Of a stretch of DNA of 64,000 bases, positions 40,828-50,186 are shown piece by piece. The DNA is from a virus. The notes below the pieces were generated by a model. That model was given only the letters and a program-made list of their open reading frames with translations, searched no databases and had not been told where the DNA came from. Position 1 is the first letter of the stretch; each line of letters begins with the position of its first letter. Location: positions 62,001 to 126,000 of IMG/VR virus record IMGVR_UViG_3300042379_000363. One strand, 5' to 3'. The position numbers and the translations under genes were made by a program.

Positions 40828-41052
40828 ATGATTATGAAATATAAAATTAATGAATCGGTAATAACTCTAACTTGTAAAAGTGTGAAACAAATAATTGATA
40901 GTGAAATAATTTTAGATGTTGAAATATATTATATGTCAGATAAAACATCTTATTCATCAGAACAATTATTAAGTATGTGTGAATTTGCAGATAATTATCT
41001 AACTCCTATGTTTGACGAATTTGAAAAAAAGTTTGACGAAACCCCAATGTAA
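40828..41052 (+). CDS. hypothetical acidic protein, 74 aa
   Basis: MIMKYKINESVITLTCKSVK..., small alpha/beta protein; single gene with own promoter. An INES leader-like start is present. Unknown. Confidence 0.55.
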   Translation: MIMKYKINESVITLTCKSVKQIIDSEIILDVEIYYMSDKTSYSSEQLLSMCEFADNYLTPMFDEFEKKFDETPM

Positions 41053-41065
41053 TTATAACGATAAC

Positions 41066-41305
41066 TTAAGGAACAGGGTTTGCGTGACCTCTAGATAATC
41101 CGGTTCCCCACTTTTCACCTTTTAACCCCAACATATTAGCCGGACCTCTTGTTAGTCCGGTTTCCCATTTTCTACCTCTAGCATTAGTGTTACCACCTCC
41201 ACCACCTCCTGCCGCAGGTGCGGATTCCTGTTCACCCAATTCACCGTCAGTTTTTGGGGTATATTCCTTCATTAAGGAAATAATATAATCAATATCTGTT
41301 CTCAT
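41066..41305 (-). CDS. leader-bearing protein with RGPAN repeats, 79 aa
   Basis: Leader-like MRTDIDYIISLMKEYTPKTD ending GELGEQE, a GGGGGG linker, then two copies of KWETGLTRGPAN / KWGTGLSRGHAN. The repeat looks like a short binding tag for another virion component. Confidence 0.55.
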   Translation of the reverse strand: MRTDIDYIISLMKEYTPKTDGELGEQESAPAAGGGGGGNTNARGRKWETGLTRGPANMLGLKGEKWGTGLSRGHANPVP

Positions 41306-41320
41306 ATGTAATAAATATTT

Positions 41321-41350
41321 TGATATTCAATAAAAAAGTAATATATTTGT
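41321..41350 (+). promoter_or_regulatory. promoter of 41365 lipoprotein gene
   Basis: TTG (41321-41323), 19-base spacer, TATATTTG (41343-41350). Confidence 0.8.
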
Positions 41351-41364
41351 AAAAATAAACTGCT

Positions 41365-41871
41365 ATGAAGAAATTACTATTATTATTGTTGACTTTGTTA
41401 ACAATGAGTTCTTGTGAAGTATATCAAGAACCAACATTATTATCGTTAAGTGGTGAATACGTCATTAGTAAGATTACTGTGGTAAGTACGGAGAATACCA
41501 CAAACTTAAGTGGAACAATATATAATCCGGGTTCACATTATGTTAACACATATGATATATTTCCTTTAGATGATATCCAAGTAGGGTTTACAAGATGGCA
41601 TTTAGATTATAGTGTTATATCATTTTACCCAATACAAACCGGTGGAGGAACAACAACTTGGCAAAGAAAGTATTTTTACTCCATTGTAGGACACAATAAC
41701 ATATATGACTTGGGTTATCTCCAATTTCAGGTTAACGGGAGTGTTAGGACGTTTAAAATCCTTGATGATGGTGTTGAAAGTATAACCCTTCAAACCACCG
41801 GATTATGGCCTTATTCAAGTTCAGGACCAAATCAGATTGTAACACTACAATTAACTCGTGTAGGACCATAA
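41365..41871 (+). CDS. lipoprotein, 168 aa
   Basis: MKKLLLLLLTLLTMSSCEVY has lipobox MSSC. Mature beta-rich domain rich in T/G (GGGTTTWQRKYFYS). Monocistronic with promoter and terminator. May change the infected cell surface, for example superinfection exclusion; inference only. Confidence 0.65.
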   Translation: MKKLLLLLLTLLTMSSCEVYQEPTLLSLSGEYVISKITVVSTENTTNLSGTIYNPGSHYVNTYDIFPLDDIQVGFTRWHLDYSVISFYPIQTGGGTTTWQRKYFYSIVGHNNIYDLGYLQFQVNGSVRTFKILDDGVESITLQTTGLWPYSSSGPNQIVTLQLTRVGP

Positions 41872-41872
41872 A

Positions 41873-41900
41873 AAAACCCCTCTTAACGGAGGGGTTATTT
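41873..41900. terminator. terminator between convergent lipoprotein genes
   Basis: AACCCCTC-TTAACG-GAGGGGTT with flanking A and T tracts. Confidence 0.8.
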
Positions 41901-41901
41901 A

Positions 41902-42594
41902 TTATTTTTCTTTTTTCTGAAGTTCTTTACTATACTCAGCAACCGGAATTGGTGTTCCAACAGGATAAGGGAATCCTTCTTTAGCTGCGGTAACCGAAGT
42001 CTGTCCATTTTTAACAGGAACTGCTTTACGTAATGGAACTGCTGCTTCATTAAGTGGTCCATATACTTTAGCTAACACAATACCTGTATCAGTTGTATCA
42101 ATAATTACACCCGGCATTGCGAACATATTACTTTCACTTGTACTTGGAGAATCTAAATTAATTACAAATGAACGATTTACAGGTGGTAATAATTCCCACT
42201 TTTTAGTTTCAGGATTAAATTGTGGTATAGTTGTACTTGAATCATAATACCAAAATAGAGACCATACGGTTTTGTTAGTCCCATCAGGTGTTTGGAAGTT
42301 TTTATCCACATTGAACTTTCCATAAGTTCCACTTTCACCTTTCATTGCTAAATTAGAAAGAGATGGACCTTCTAATACAGGACATATTGCACATCCTTCA
42401 TCATATACCACACCTTGAACAACAATCTTTCTTCCCGTAGGAACCGCCGCTGATGCCCCACAAAAGGCAAAAGACCCTTGGTGTAACTTAACAATTTTAT
42501 CAGATTTAATATCTTCTACAGTTTCTGTTTTTGTTTTTGAATTACAACTAAGTAACATAGTAGCTGCAATAATAGTTAAAATAATTTTTTTCAT
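41902..42594 (-). CDS. lipoprotein, 230 aa
   Basis: MKKIILTIIAATMLLSCNSK with lipobox LLSC. A Cys-containing region FAFCGASAAVPTGRKIVVQG and DEGCAICPVLEG may bind a metal or disulphide. No family recognised. Confidence 0.65.
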   Translation of the reverse strand: MKKIILTIIAATMLLSCNSKTKTETVEDIKSDKIVKLHQGSFAFCGASAAVPTGRKIVVQGVVYDEGCAICPVLEGPSLSNLAMKGESGTYGKFNVDKNFQTPDGTNKTVWSLFWYYDSSTTIPQFNPETKKWELLPPVNRSFVINLDSPSTSESNMFAMPGVIIDTTDTGIVLAKVYGPLNEAAVPLRKAVPVKNGQTSVTAAKEGFPYPVGTPIPVAEYSKELQKKEK

Positions 42595-42599
42595 TTTTT

Positions 42600-42908
42600 T
42601 TAATATAATTGTGTATTTGGTAATCTATTTGGATATATTAAATAATACTCATTTAAAAATGATATCATTTCTTCTTCATCCATATCAAATTCTTCACCGT
42701 AGGTGTCAAAATAATCTTCATCGTCATCTTCGTCCCATAAATCATCGGTATCGTCTTTTGAAAAATTATACCCGAATGTTTTTGTTTCGGATAAATCTAT
42801 TTGGTCAGCTCTAATTTCATCATCATTATCTGATAATATTCTAAATGTAACATCTAAAGTTTGAGACGATTCATTTATATAAAATGATTCTAAATCTTTA
42901 ATTTCCAT
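42600..42908 (-). CDS. acidic protein, 102 aa
   Basis: Very D/E-rich (DDTDDLWDEDDDEDYFD). Starts MEIKDLESFYINESSQTLDV. Acidic composition resembles scaffolding or DNA-mimic proteins; unknown. Confidence 0.55.
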   Translation of the reverse strand: MEIKDLESFYINESSQTLDVTFRILSDNDDEIRADQIDLSETKTFGYNFSKDDTDDLWDEDDDEDYFDTYGEEFDMDEEEMISFLNEYYLIYPNRLPNTQLY

Positions 42909-42920
42909 CGTAATCTATTT

Positions 42921-43187
42921 TTATTTGTCAAATGCGTCGTGGAATTTTCCTCTTTGCTTATAAATATTTCTTTTAGACACTTCACCTTTCCAACCTAAAT
43001 ATTCAGATGTAGGTGAGAAATTTTTAAAATGTCTTGGGTGTTTTTTAATGTGTGGATGTAATGAGTGTAATTCTTCATCTGACATTTTTTCAAAATCTAA
43101 TCTATCTTCTTCCACCTCTTGTTCTTTAATAACACGTCTTATGATGTTAATTAAATCACTTTCTTTTAATTTAATTACTTTTTTCAT
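42921..43187 (-). CDS. leader-bearing protein (class C), 88 aa
   Basis: MKKVIKLKESDLINIIRRVI then KEQE: the classic KESD/TESD-type leader seen in many proteins of Bacteroidota phages. Short basic C-terminal domain with KHPRHFKNFS. Confidence 0.65.
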   Translation of the reverse strand: MKKVIKLKESDLINIIRRVIKEQEVEEDRLDFEKMSDEELHSLHPHIKKHPRHFKNFSPTSEYLGWKGEVSKRNIYKQRGKFHDAFDK

Positions 43188-43188
43188 A

Positions 43189-43878
43189 TTAGTTATATTT
43201 TGTAAATCTTTTAAACATATCTAACGATTCTCTTAAATTATCAAATAATCCTTCAACCTCTTCATCATCAATATCATCCTCATCGTCAAATATTTTATCA
43301 CCAAGGTTAAATACTAACTCATCATTATCATCGTCACCGTAATTAGCTCCCGGCCAAGTTGATGCGTCATCCCCATCATAATCCATAAATTCATCTTCAT
43401 CGTCAAAATATCTACCTTCACCCGATTTTCTACGTAGATATTCGTCGTCAGAATAATCTTCGTCATCGTGTCCGAATACTCCGTGTTCTAAATCATCATC
43501 ACCATCACCAATCATATCTAATTGTTCACCTAATGAAACATAGTATTCATCATCTTTATCTTCAGATTCAAAAGATTCTTCAGGTTCAAATTGACTACCC
43601 GGAGATATGTGACCTTCCTTTGGTTCTTCTTCAGAAAATAATCCGGTAGATTTACCATCGTGTCTCATTTCATTTATTCTTAAATTACTATAAGCAGATA
43701 CTTCACCTCTATTATTCACATTAAGTCCTTTTTTATCATTAGCAAAGTCTTGTGTATATAATGGTTGTTCTTTTTCTGGTTGTACGTAACTTGTTACATA
43801 CCCATCATAAATCTCTTTATGTTGGTCAAGGATGTTATCTCTTTCCTCGTTTGTCATTTTAAAAAAATATGCGTTCAT
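43189..43878 (-). CDS. leader-bearing acidic protein, 229 aa
   Basis: MNAYFFKMTNEERDNILDQH is a divergent class A leader. The remainder is extremely acidic with DDDE repeats (about 105-215). Probably disordered; may act in head assembly. Confidence 0.6.
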   Translation of the reverse strand: MNAYFFKMTNEERDNILDQHKEIYDGYVTSYVQPEKEQPLYTQDFANDKKGLNVNNRGEVSAYSNLRINEMRHDGKSTGLFSEEEPKEGHISPGSQFEPEESFESEDKDDEYYVSLGEQLDMIGDGDDDLEHGVFGHDDEDYSDDEYLRRKSGEGRYFDDEDEFMDYDGDDASTWPGANYGDDDNDELVFNLGDKIFDDEDDIDDEEVEGLFDNLRESLDMFKRFTKYN

Positions 43879-43916
43879 ATTGTTTGTTTTGTATATAAAT
43901 ATATTTGTTTATTGAA

Positions 43917-44492
43917 TTATCCGATGTGCATATAGTTCTGAACTATTTTAGTGGCAAATCTTTTTAAGTATTTGTTAATACTTGACATATCTTCTTCAAT
44001 CCCCTCACTTTCCAAATAATCAATCACACCATTAATCATTTCAGCTTGAGCTTGGTCCGCCATATCTAACATTTCTTCAAAAGCCTCTTCATTGGGGATA
44101 TCTTTGTATTTGAATTCGTGTTTAATTCTTTCTCTACCCATCCATAGGTAATCCCCCGCACCAAACATATTGACAATACTAGCCTTTCTAACTAATAATA
44201 AGTATTTGTATAAAAACCCCATCTTAAAAAACCGAAATACGTCAATATTGTTATATAGAACATCCATTTTTTGTAATTCATCTTCTTTAATTTGTTTTTT
44301 TTCTAATTTCCAAGCGTCGGTATCCGCCAATAAGGCTAATTTACTTCCACTATCCCATTTTACTCCGTATTGTTTATCACCAAAGATTACGTCAACACTA
44401 GTTACTGTCCCACTATCACCGGGAAACATAGAACTTTCATCTCTCATATATAGTAGAGTTATTCTATCACCTTTTTTTAATTCTGGATTCAT
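43917..44492 (-). CDS. DUF4314-like protein, 191 aa
   Basis: The N-terminal 65 residues (KKGDRITLLYMRDESSMFPG, then GTVTSVD and YGVKWDSGSKLALL) match the small SH3-like DUF4314 domain. The C-terminal helical domain contains EEMLDMADQAQAEMINGVID. Unknown function. Confidence 0.6.
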   Translation of the reverse strand: MNPELKKGDRITLLYMRDESSMFPGDSGTVTSVDVIFGDKQYGVKWDSGSKLALLADTDAWKLEKKQIKEDELQKMDVLYNNIDVFRFFKMGFLYKYLLLVRKASIVNMFGAGDYLWMGRERIKHEFKYKDIPNEEAFEEMLDMADQAQAEMINGVIDYLESEGIEEDMSSINKYLKRFATKIVQNYMHIG

Positions 44493-44542
44493 ATTTTTTT
44501 AAATGTTATATAACAATAAATATAATTAAAGTATTTATAATT

Positions 44543-45169
44543 ATGGAAATGAATATTTTAATTACCGAATCACAAGAAAGAATGTTACTTAACGAATCAA
44601 TTGGACGTGAATTTGGTAGTATTTTAAAACGAAATAGTGATGTGGGTAAATTAATTACCTCTCAAATTAAAGAAATTATGGGTGGAGATAAAGCCGCCTT
44701 GTTAACATTCGGAGCGTCTATCGGTGGTCTTATGGGACCTGTTGGTGATTTCCTTGAAGGGAAATATCCGTCTATGAATGATGTTGAGATTAGTTTATTA
44801 CTTACCGGAGCAATTGCGACATTCTTCTATAATAGTCCAAAATTAATTGAGAGAATTAAAGATAAAATTACAGATAAAGGTTTAGAACGTGAGTTTGAAG
44901 TAACTCTTTCTAAAACACAAGAATTGAATGAAACGTTTTTTGAATTTATGGAAAGTCTTAACATTACTTTATTTAAAATAAGTAATATATTAGGGTTTGC
45001 GTTTTTAATCCCGTTATTACCTTATATTCATCAAATTTCTGAAGGTAAATTCTCAATTATGGATGTTAATAAAATTGTCACAATATTATTATCCTACGGA
45101 ATTATCACAATTTCAAGTTCAACCTTAAAAGAAATTATAATTAAATTAATCAAAAGATTTAAAGGTTAA
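44543..45169 (+). CDS. leader-bearing membrane protein, 208 aa
   Basis: Class C leader MNILITESQERMLLNES. Hydrophobic segments around 48-66, 77-95 and 150-175, then a last helix. Probable multi-pass membrane protein; an ejected pore or holin-type role is possible. Confidence 0.6.
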   Translation: MEMNILITESQERMLLNESIGREFGSILKRNSDVGKLITSQIKEIMGGDKAALLTFGASIGGLMGPVGDFLEGKYPSMNDVEISLLLTGAIATFFYNSPKLIERIKDKITDKGLEREFEVTLSKTQELNETFFEFMESLNITLFKISNILGFAFLIPLLPYIHQISEGKFSIMDVNKIVTILLSYGIITISSSTLKEIIIKLIKRFKG

Positions 45170-45948
45170 TAATCTCCGGAAATAAAATCACACATTTTAC
45201 CTGAGAATGTTGATTGATTAACATAATTATAATCATCAATCTCAATATCTCCAATATTCCTAATATATGTATAAGTATGTGTCCATAACTCACAATCTTC
45301 TAAATCCATATATTTAGTTACTTCATCCCAAACAATACCATCTAAAGGTATTCTAAGGTCATCACTTTCAGTCATATATCCAACAATAGTTTCCGCAAGG
45401 TCTTGAGGAATGTTTTCCAAAAGTTCCCCGTTAACTAATGCTTGCTGACAATAAACTGAAACATCCGTAGTTATTCCATCGTCAATATAAACATCTGAAA
45501 GTTTATAAGTAATATTTAAAATTAGTTGTTTTTTTTCACCACCACACCAAAAGTGTCCTTTTATTTGTTTTGGTCCTAAATGTTGTATCTCATCAGATAT
45601 TTTTTGAATAAATGATACCGGGATATTCCCACCATATTTACGTATTTTCACACCATCATAATAAATGTCGTTAAGATTAGTAAAAACCTCACCAAAACTA
45701 ACGCTAACCATATCACAACCCTCTTCAATAATGTGTTTTGACTTACAATGGAAGAAATCCCATATATAAGGAATATCTGATTTTTTTGAGGTAATATCTA
45801 AATCATATTGAATCTCAGGTTGAGATTTCATATTTCTAGTTACAGAATTAATACTAACATTAACAAATTTAAATCTAAATTCATCAATAGTGTGTGTTAG
45901 TTTAGTTAGATATGATATAACACCTCTTATTTGTCCACTATTATCCAT
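45166..45948 (-). CDS. hypothetical protein, 260 aa
   Basis: Beta-rich soluble protein, Cys-containing (HFWCGGEKKQL, SVYCQQALVNG). Overlaps 45941 gene by 8 bases and the convergent 44543 gene by 4. Confidence 0.55.
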   Translation of the reverse strand: MDNSGQIRGVISYLTKLTHTIDEFRFKFVNVSINSVTRNMKSQPEIQYDLDITSKKSDIPYIWDFFHCKSKHIIEEGCDMVSVSFGEVFTNLNDIYYDGVKIRKYGGNIPVSFIQKISDEIQHLGPKQIKGHFWCGGEKKQLILNITYKLSDVYIDDGITTDVSVYCQQALVNGELLENIPQDLAETIVGYMTESDDLRIPLDGIVWDEVTKYMDLEDCELWTHTYTYIRNIGDIEIDDYNYVNQSTFSGKMCDFISGDY

Positions 45949-46912
45949 TAATTATAATTTCTATTACTTTTTCCATTTCATCGTCTGTTAATCCGTGAAT
46001 TTCTTTATGGGTTTCAAACCAATCTCTAACTACATCATTATATGGTAATTTTCTTAATTTGGCAACTCTTCTAAACCCAATTCTTTGAGCACCTACCTCC
46101 TGTGGTTCTGTGTAATATTTAAAAGATTTCTTTGATTGTTTTTTAAATTTGTGTTCACCTCTAAAATATTGATATAAATGTTCTAACTCGTGTGCAACAA
46201 TATCATTCAATTCCCCTATTATATTATAAAAATTTCTTCTTAATGTTTTTGGGTTAAATTTAACTATTATTTGAATTACATCATTTTCCGTGATTTGACC
46301 GTTCATTTCATATTTTTCAATATCATTATCTATTACAACATATAAATCAAGTGAATAACCAAAAGGTAAATTTGTGAAATTATATTCACTACCATCGTCA
46401 ACATCAGGTAATCTAAATTCTCCTGATTTACCATTTTTTAATATATTAACAATATCCGTTACCGTTGTTCTAATCGCTAATCTACTCATTCTTGATTCTG
46501 TTATGTTTTCAGGGGTTTTAAAATCAAAACTTAAATCATCGATTGTTGTTCTTACAAATTCTTCTCCGGAATCATTAAAATATTTCAGATATTCCATAAT
46601 TTCTTGATTTAAACTTGAGTAAAATCTATATAATTGACTCTCAAACATTCTAGCAACCGCTTTACCTGTATCCGTTGGTTCAGGTTTAAATATTAATTTA
46701 CTTACAGGGTCGTGAACATCAGTAATTACAACTTTAAGTAATAGGTAATCATAATATTCTCCAACACTCATCAGTTTTTTATGACCGGTTATTGTAAATT
46801 TATAATCAATATCCGCAGGTTGGTCAACACCTTGAATTATTTCACCTGTGTATTTGAATGTATCTTTAGACGCAATTTTATTTATTAATTTTACTTGTTT
46901 CTCACTTATCAT
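45941..46912 (-). CDS. HExxH metalloprotease-like protein, 323 aa
   Basis: Start at MISEKQVKLINKI (leader-like). Zincin motif AHELEHLYQYF (HELEH, about residue 250) with later acidic residues. A repeated beta region precedes it. Could be a virion maturation or entry protease; substrate unknown. Confidence 0.6.
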   Translation of the reverse strand: MISEKQVKLINKIASKDTFKYTGEIIQGVDQPADIDYKFTITGHKKLMSVGEYYDYLLLKVVITDVHDPVSKLIFKPEPTDTGKAVARMFESQLYRFYSSLNQEIMEYLKYFNDSGEEFVRTTIDDLSFDFKTPENITESRMSRLAIRTTVTDIVNILKNGKSGEFRLPDVDDGSEYNFTNLPFGYSLDLYVVIDNDIEKYEMNGQITENDVIQIIVKFNPKTLRRNFYNIIGELNDIVAHELEHLYQYFRGEHKFKKQSKKSFKYYTEPQEVGAQRIGFRRVAKLRKLPYNDVVRDWFETHKEIHGLTDDEMEKVIEIIING

Positions 46913-46976
46913 AACTATAAATACTTTTATAATCAATTAATGTGTTTTATATCCAAAATTTTATTATACTTAACAT

Positions 46977-47384
46977 ATGGAATTATTAAACACACACCCA
47001 ATTAAAAAATCCGACTTAGGATTTCACGGAAACCTCTTCGGGGGAAAATTACTCGCGTGGATTGACGCTGCCGCCGCGGGATATTCAATGCAATTATGTG
47101 ACACACCAAGAATGGTTACAGTATCTATTGACAAATGTTTTTTTGAGAAACCCGCAAAAGAAGGGCAACTATTAAAAATTTATGGTTCACCATCATCCAT
47201 CGGAACAACATCCGTTACCTTATATATGGAGGCACGTGCTCACAACGTATATACCGGTAATCAAGTAATTGTTTTGAGAACAAACATTAAATTCGTTATG
47301 ATTGACGAAGGGGGTAACGCTATCCCTATCGGTGATAAAGGTAGAAAAAAAATACAGAACTTAATTGATAGTGTTACTAAATAA
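46977..47384 (+). CDS. acyl-CoA thioesterase, hot-dog fold (YciA-like)
   Basis: 135 aa. Signature HGNLFGGKLLAWIDAAAAGY (about 17-36) with catalytic D in WIDAAAA, and later VTVSIDKCFFEKPAKEGQLL. Hydrolyses acyl-CoA. Unusual in a phage; may free CoA or alter fatty-acid pools. Confidence 0.85.
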   Translation: MELLNTHPIKKSDLGFHGNLFGGKLLAWIDAAAAGYSMQLCDTPRMVTVSIDKCFFEKPAKEGQLLKIYGSPSSIGTTSVTLYMEARAHNVYTGNQVIVLRTNIKFVMIDEGGNAIPIGDKGRKKIQNLIDSVTK

Positions 47385-47426
47385 TTCTATTTATCACTAT
47401 ATTTATAGTATAAAAGAATTTTAGTT

Positions 47427-48704
47427 ATGAAAAAAATAAATGAGGATTTACATAGTTTATTGGTTAATACTGCGGGTATTATTACTGCATCAGTAGCCAT
47501 AAAATTATTTGGTAAAAAAATATTTCTAAAAATTATAGAACAATTACTTAAATATGGATTAACGGTAAAAGATAAATTACTTTTTAAAACAATTATAGAT
47601 TTATTAACAAATCATCCTGAAAACTTAGTTATTAAATATAAAAAAAACAACGACCATTACCAAATATACATTGATTTACATCATTATAATAATGATATGA
47701 TTTTCACAGATAGTTCAAATCCGTTTAAAAATGTAAGAACTTATGATTTTCCGGTAAAAATGAAAATTTATGAAAATGATAGTGTTGTTATGAGACATTT
47801 TTTACCATATTCAAAAAAAATTCCGGGGATATATTCATCTTTTGTTGAATTTTTAAAATCAAATGGGAATGAAGATAACAGTATTAGAAATCAAGACGAA
47901 TATAGTGATTTGATGGATTTAATGAGAAATCATTTGAATAGTTGGGATGATAATTATGAAGAATCATTATCTAAATTAAAAGAAGAAAATCTAAAATTTT
48001 TATCTGAAAAAATATCAAAATTACTTAATATTGACGAAAAAATTGTTTTAACTGCGTTAAAAAATGTGATACATCATAATGCTGGAGAATATAGAAATAA
48101 AGATTTTGGAAGTCTTGTTAATAACATTTATGATAATGCAATATATTTACACAATAAAACATTAACAACGGAATCAACATTTAATAATAGAAAATTAAAA
48201 ATGAATAAAATAGTAATCAACGAAATAGAACTTAAACAATCAATTAGAAAACATCTAATTGAACAAGATTCAGAAAAAGAACAAGACCAAAAACCAAGGT
48301 GTGTTGCCGGTAACATAATCCCTTTAGATACAATGGTTGGTCCATCGGATAACTTTAGTAACTACACTTCAAGTGTTTTAAAACGTGATGGTGGTATTAA
48401 CGGAATGGTTGATACTTTAGATGTTTTAAGAACTTTGAGATTACACAATGGTATTGAAGATTCTGGTGAACATTTGGCTTATAACTTAATGAACCACATT
48501 AACACTTTTAGAAACAAAAATTATTTTGATGAAACAAATAATGAATGTCAAAAAGCTATGGATAAAGTTATTGAGTTATATAAAGAAAATGAACACGGGG
48601 AAGACCTTGTTAAAGACATTGAAAAAGTGTTGGCACACAAAGACCCATCTTCAAGAGCAAAAGAATACCTTAAAAGATGTTTAATCTTAGTTAAGGAAAA
48701 ATAA
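47427..48704 (+). CDS. two-part protein with internal leader, 425 aa
   Basis: N-terminal half: MKKINEDLHSLLVNTAGIIT with a hydrophobic helix, then a helical domain. At about residue 259 a full class C leader MNKIVINEIELKQSIRKHLI then EQ starts a second domain (residues 285-425). Either two virion proteins are fused and cleaved, or an internal start at 48201 yields a separate protein. Confidence 0.6.
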   Translation: MKKINEDLHSLLVNTAGIITASVAIKLFGKKIFLKIIEQLLKYGLTVKDKLLFKTIIDLLTNHPENLVIKYKKNNDHYQIYIDLHHYNNDMIFTDSSNPFKNVRTYDFPVKMKIYENDSVVMRHFLPYSKKIPGIYSSFVEFLKSNGNEDNSIRNQDEYSDLMDLMRNHLNSWDDNYEESLSKLKEENLKFLSEKISKLLNIDEKIVLTALKNVIHHNAGEYRNKDFGSLVNNIYDNAIYLHNKTLTTESTFNNRKLKMNKIVINEIELKQSIRKHLIEQDSEKEQDQKPRCVAGNIIPLDTMVGPSDNFSNYTSSVLKRDGGINGMVDTLDVLRTLRLHNGIEDSGEHLAYNLMNHINTFRNKNYFDETNNECQKAMDKVIELYKENEHGEDLVKDIEKVLAHKDPSSRAKEYLKRCLILVKEK

Positions 48705-48752
48705 ACCCCACCATTGGGGACGTTTAGGACCGTTATCAGTGATGGTAACAAA

Positions 48753-48788
48753 ATAAAGGGGAAGTATCGCTACGTCCCCTTTTTTATT
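48753..48788 (+). terminator. terminator after 47427 gene
   Basis: AAGGGGA...TCCCCTTTTTT stem-loop; another small stem (CCCCA/TGGGG) overlaps the stop. Confidence 0.7.
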
Positions 48789-48838
48789 TTATGAGATATT
48801 TATATATGAGTAAATAAACGTATTAAACCTTAATCAAA

Positions 48839-48973
48839 ATGGCAAAACCAAAAGGTGGTTCTTCTTCTAGTACTAAACTTTCTTTTAATAAGAAAAAGTT
48901 TTCCGGTAAACACAAAAAATCAAAAAACAAACACGATAGGACAGAACGAAACTACCAAGGACAAGGACGTTAA
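48839..48973 (+). CDS. small basic protein, 44 aa
   Basis: MAKPKGGSSSSTKLSFNKKK... ends RNYQGQGR. Highly basic and S/K-rich; similar short K-rich proteins with a YxGQG(R/K) end occur in phages. May bind nucleic acid. Confidence 0.6.
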   Translation: MAKPKGGSSSSTKLSFNKKKFSGKHKKSKNKHDRTERNYQGQGR

Positions 48974-49002
48974 TTTACCATAAACAATAAAAATTAAAAA
49001 TT

Positions 49003-49275
49003 ATGGGTATTTTTTCGAGTATTTATGGTGGAATTAAAGGGTTGTTCACTGACGAACACGGAATTGTATCATCGAAAAGATTTGTTGGTATTATGTGTTC
49101 GGTAATGCTTTGTATTACAATGTATCACAATAGTTTTTCAACAGTAGATGTTGCTCCGGCACCTTATTTAGTTGATGCAGTTGCATTATTAGCTTTTGGT
49201 TGTTTAGGATTATCTTCAGTGGATAAATTCACAAACACAAAGAAAAAGATTAAAGACGCTACAAGTCAAGAGTAA
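49003..49275 (+). CDS. holin-like protein, 90 aa
   Basis: The N-terminal amphipathic part is followed by SSKRFVGIMCSVMLCITMYH and a second helix YLVDAVALLAFGCLGLSSVD, with a charged C-terminus. Size and two-helix plan match Bacteroidota phage holins. Lies near a spanin-like gene at 49657. Confidence 0.65.
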   Translation: MGIFSSIYGGIKGLFTDEHGIVSSKRFVGIMCSVMLCITMYHNSFSTVDVAPAPYLVDAVALLAFGCLGLSSVDKFTNTKKKIKDATSQE

Positions 49276-49279
49276 AAAT

Positions 49280-49305
49280 TAACCCCCAATCAAGGGGGTT
49301 TTTTA
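49280..49305. terminator. bidirectional terminator
   Basis: AACCCCC-AATCAA-GGGGGTT with T tract. Confidence 0.8.
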
Positions 49306-49306
49306 T

Positions 49307-49660
49307 TTATCGTTTTTGTGGTAAATGAAATTCTTGTTGTATAACGTCTTTGGCTTGTTGACGTAATTCCTTAGCTTGTCTCTCCAATTCACGAGATTGA
49401 TTTATTAAATCATTGGCTTGTTCGGCTTGTTCATCAGTTAAATAGAAAATTTCTGTTCTACTACCCCCGTGACGAGTGACACCTCTTTCCAATGGTTTTT
49501 TTTCTCTTTTTGTAAAAACACCATCACTATAAGTGTATATATTTTTACCCTCACTTTTATGTGTTAATACATCCGCTGACCAAGTCCCGGAATCATCTAA
49601 ATCAGATTTTTTAACGATTCTTAATTTATTATGTTGGTTTTCAGTAATTATTAGTCTCAT
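49307..49660 (-). CDS. leader-bearing protein (class C), 117 aa
   Basis: MRLIITENQHNKLRIVKKSD leader; C-terminal helix rich in E/Q/R (LINQSRELERQAKELRQQAK). Overlaps upstream gene by 4 bases. Confidence 0.6.
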   Translation of the reverse strand: MRLIITENQHNKLRIVKKSDLDDSGTWSADVLTHKSEGKNIYTYSDGVFTKREKKPLERGVTRHGGSRTEIFYLTDEQAEQANDLINQSRELERQAKELRQQAKDVIQQEFHLPQKR

Positions 49661-50160
49661 TTCTTATTTTTAATCTTATTTTTTAACTTACATAAAGCGG
49701 ATATGACCTCTTCAGTGTTATCATCATCAATCACTTTAACCTCATCTCGAACAACACTATCGTTGTCAGGATTTGATGAGCCAGGTCCTTCATTACGTTT
49801 TACCATTCTTTCTTTTTGTCTAAGACTACCTCTCAACATATTTTCTAATTCATCAATCTGAGCAATTATCTCTTTCTCTCTTTGAATCCTTTTATAGGAA
49901 CATTCAGATTGTCCGTTAATTACTTCCTGAGTCAAATCATCAACTCTAAAGGACAAAGTATCCAATTGGGTGTTAAGAGATGTAATCATAATTCTTTGTC
50001 TCTTAATGACCAAATTCTGTTGTGTTTGGTCCGGTTTTAACGCGTCAATAACATCTGAACCAAATGTTATAAAAAAGACGGATATACATAAAATAATCAA
50101 AGCCCAAATACGTTGGGCTATTGAAAATGTTTTAAGGATTTCAGTGAAGTATTGCATCAT
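49657..50160 (-). CDS. spanin-like membrane coiled-coil protein, 167 aa
   Basis: N-terminal transmembrane helix (about 18-36, IWALIILCISVFFITFG) then a long coiled coil (about 50-120) and an acidic tail. Topology matches inner-membrane spanin (Rz); no outer partner recognised. Confidence 0.5.
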   Translation of the reverse strand: MMQYFTEILKTFSIAQRIWALIILCISVFFITFGSDVIDALKPDQTQQNLVIKRQRIMITSLNTQLDTLSFRVDDLTQEVINGQSECSYKRIQREKEIIAQIDELENMLRGSLRQKERMVKRNEGPGSSNPDNDSVVRDEVKVIDDDNTEEVISALCKLKNKIKNKK

Positions 50161-50186
50161 ACTGATAAATATCAGTCATTCAGGTA

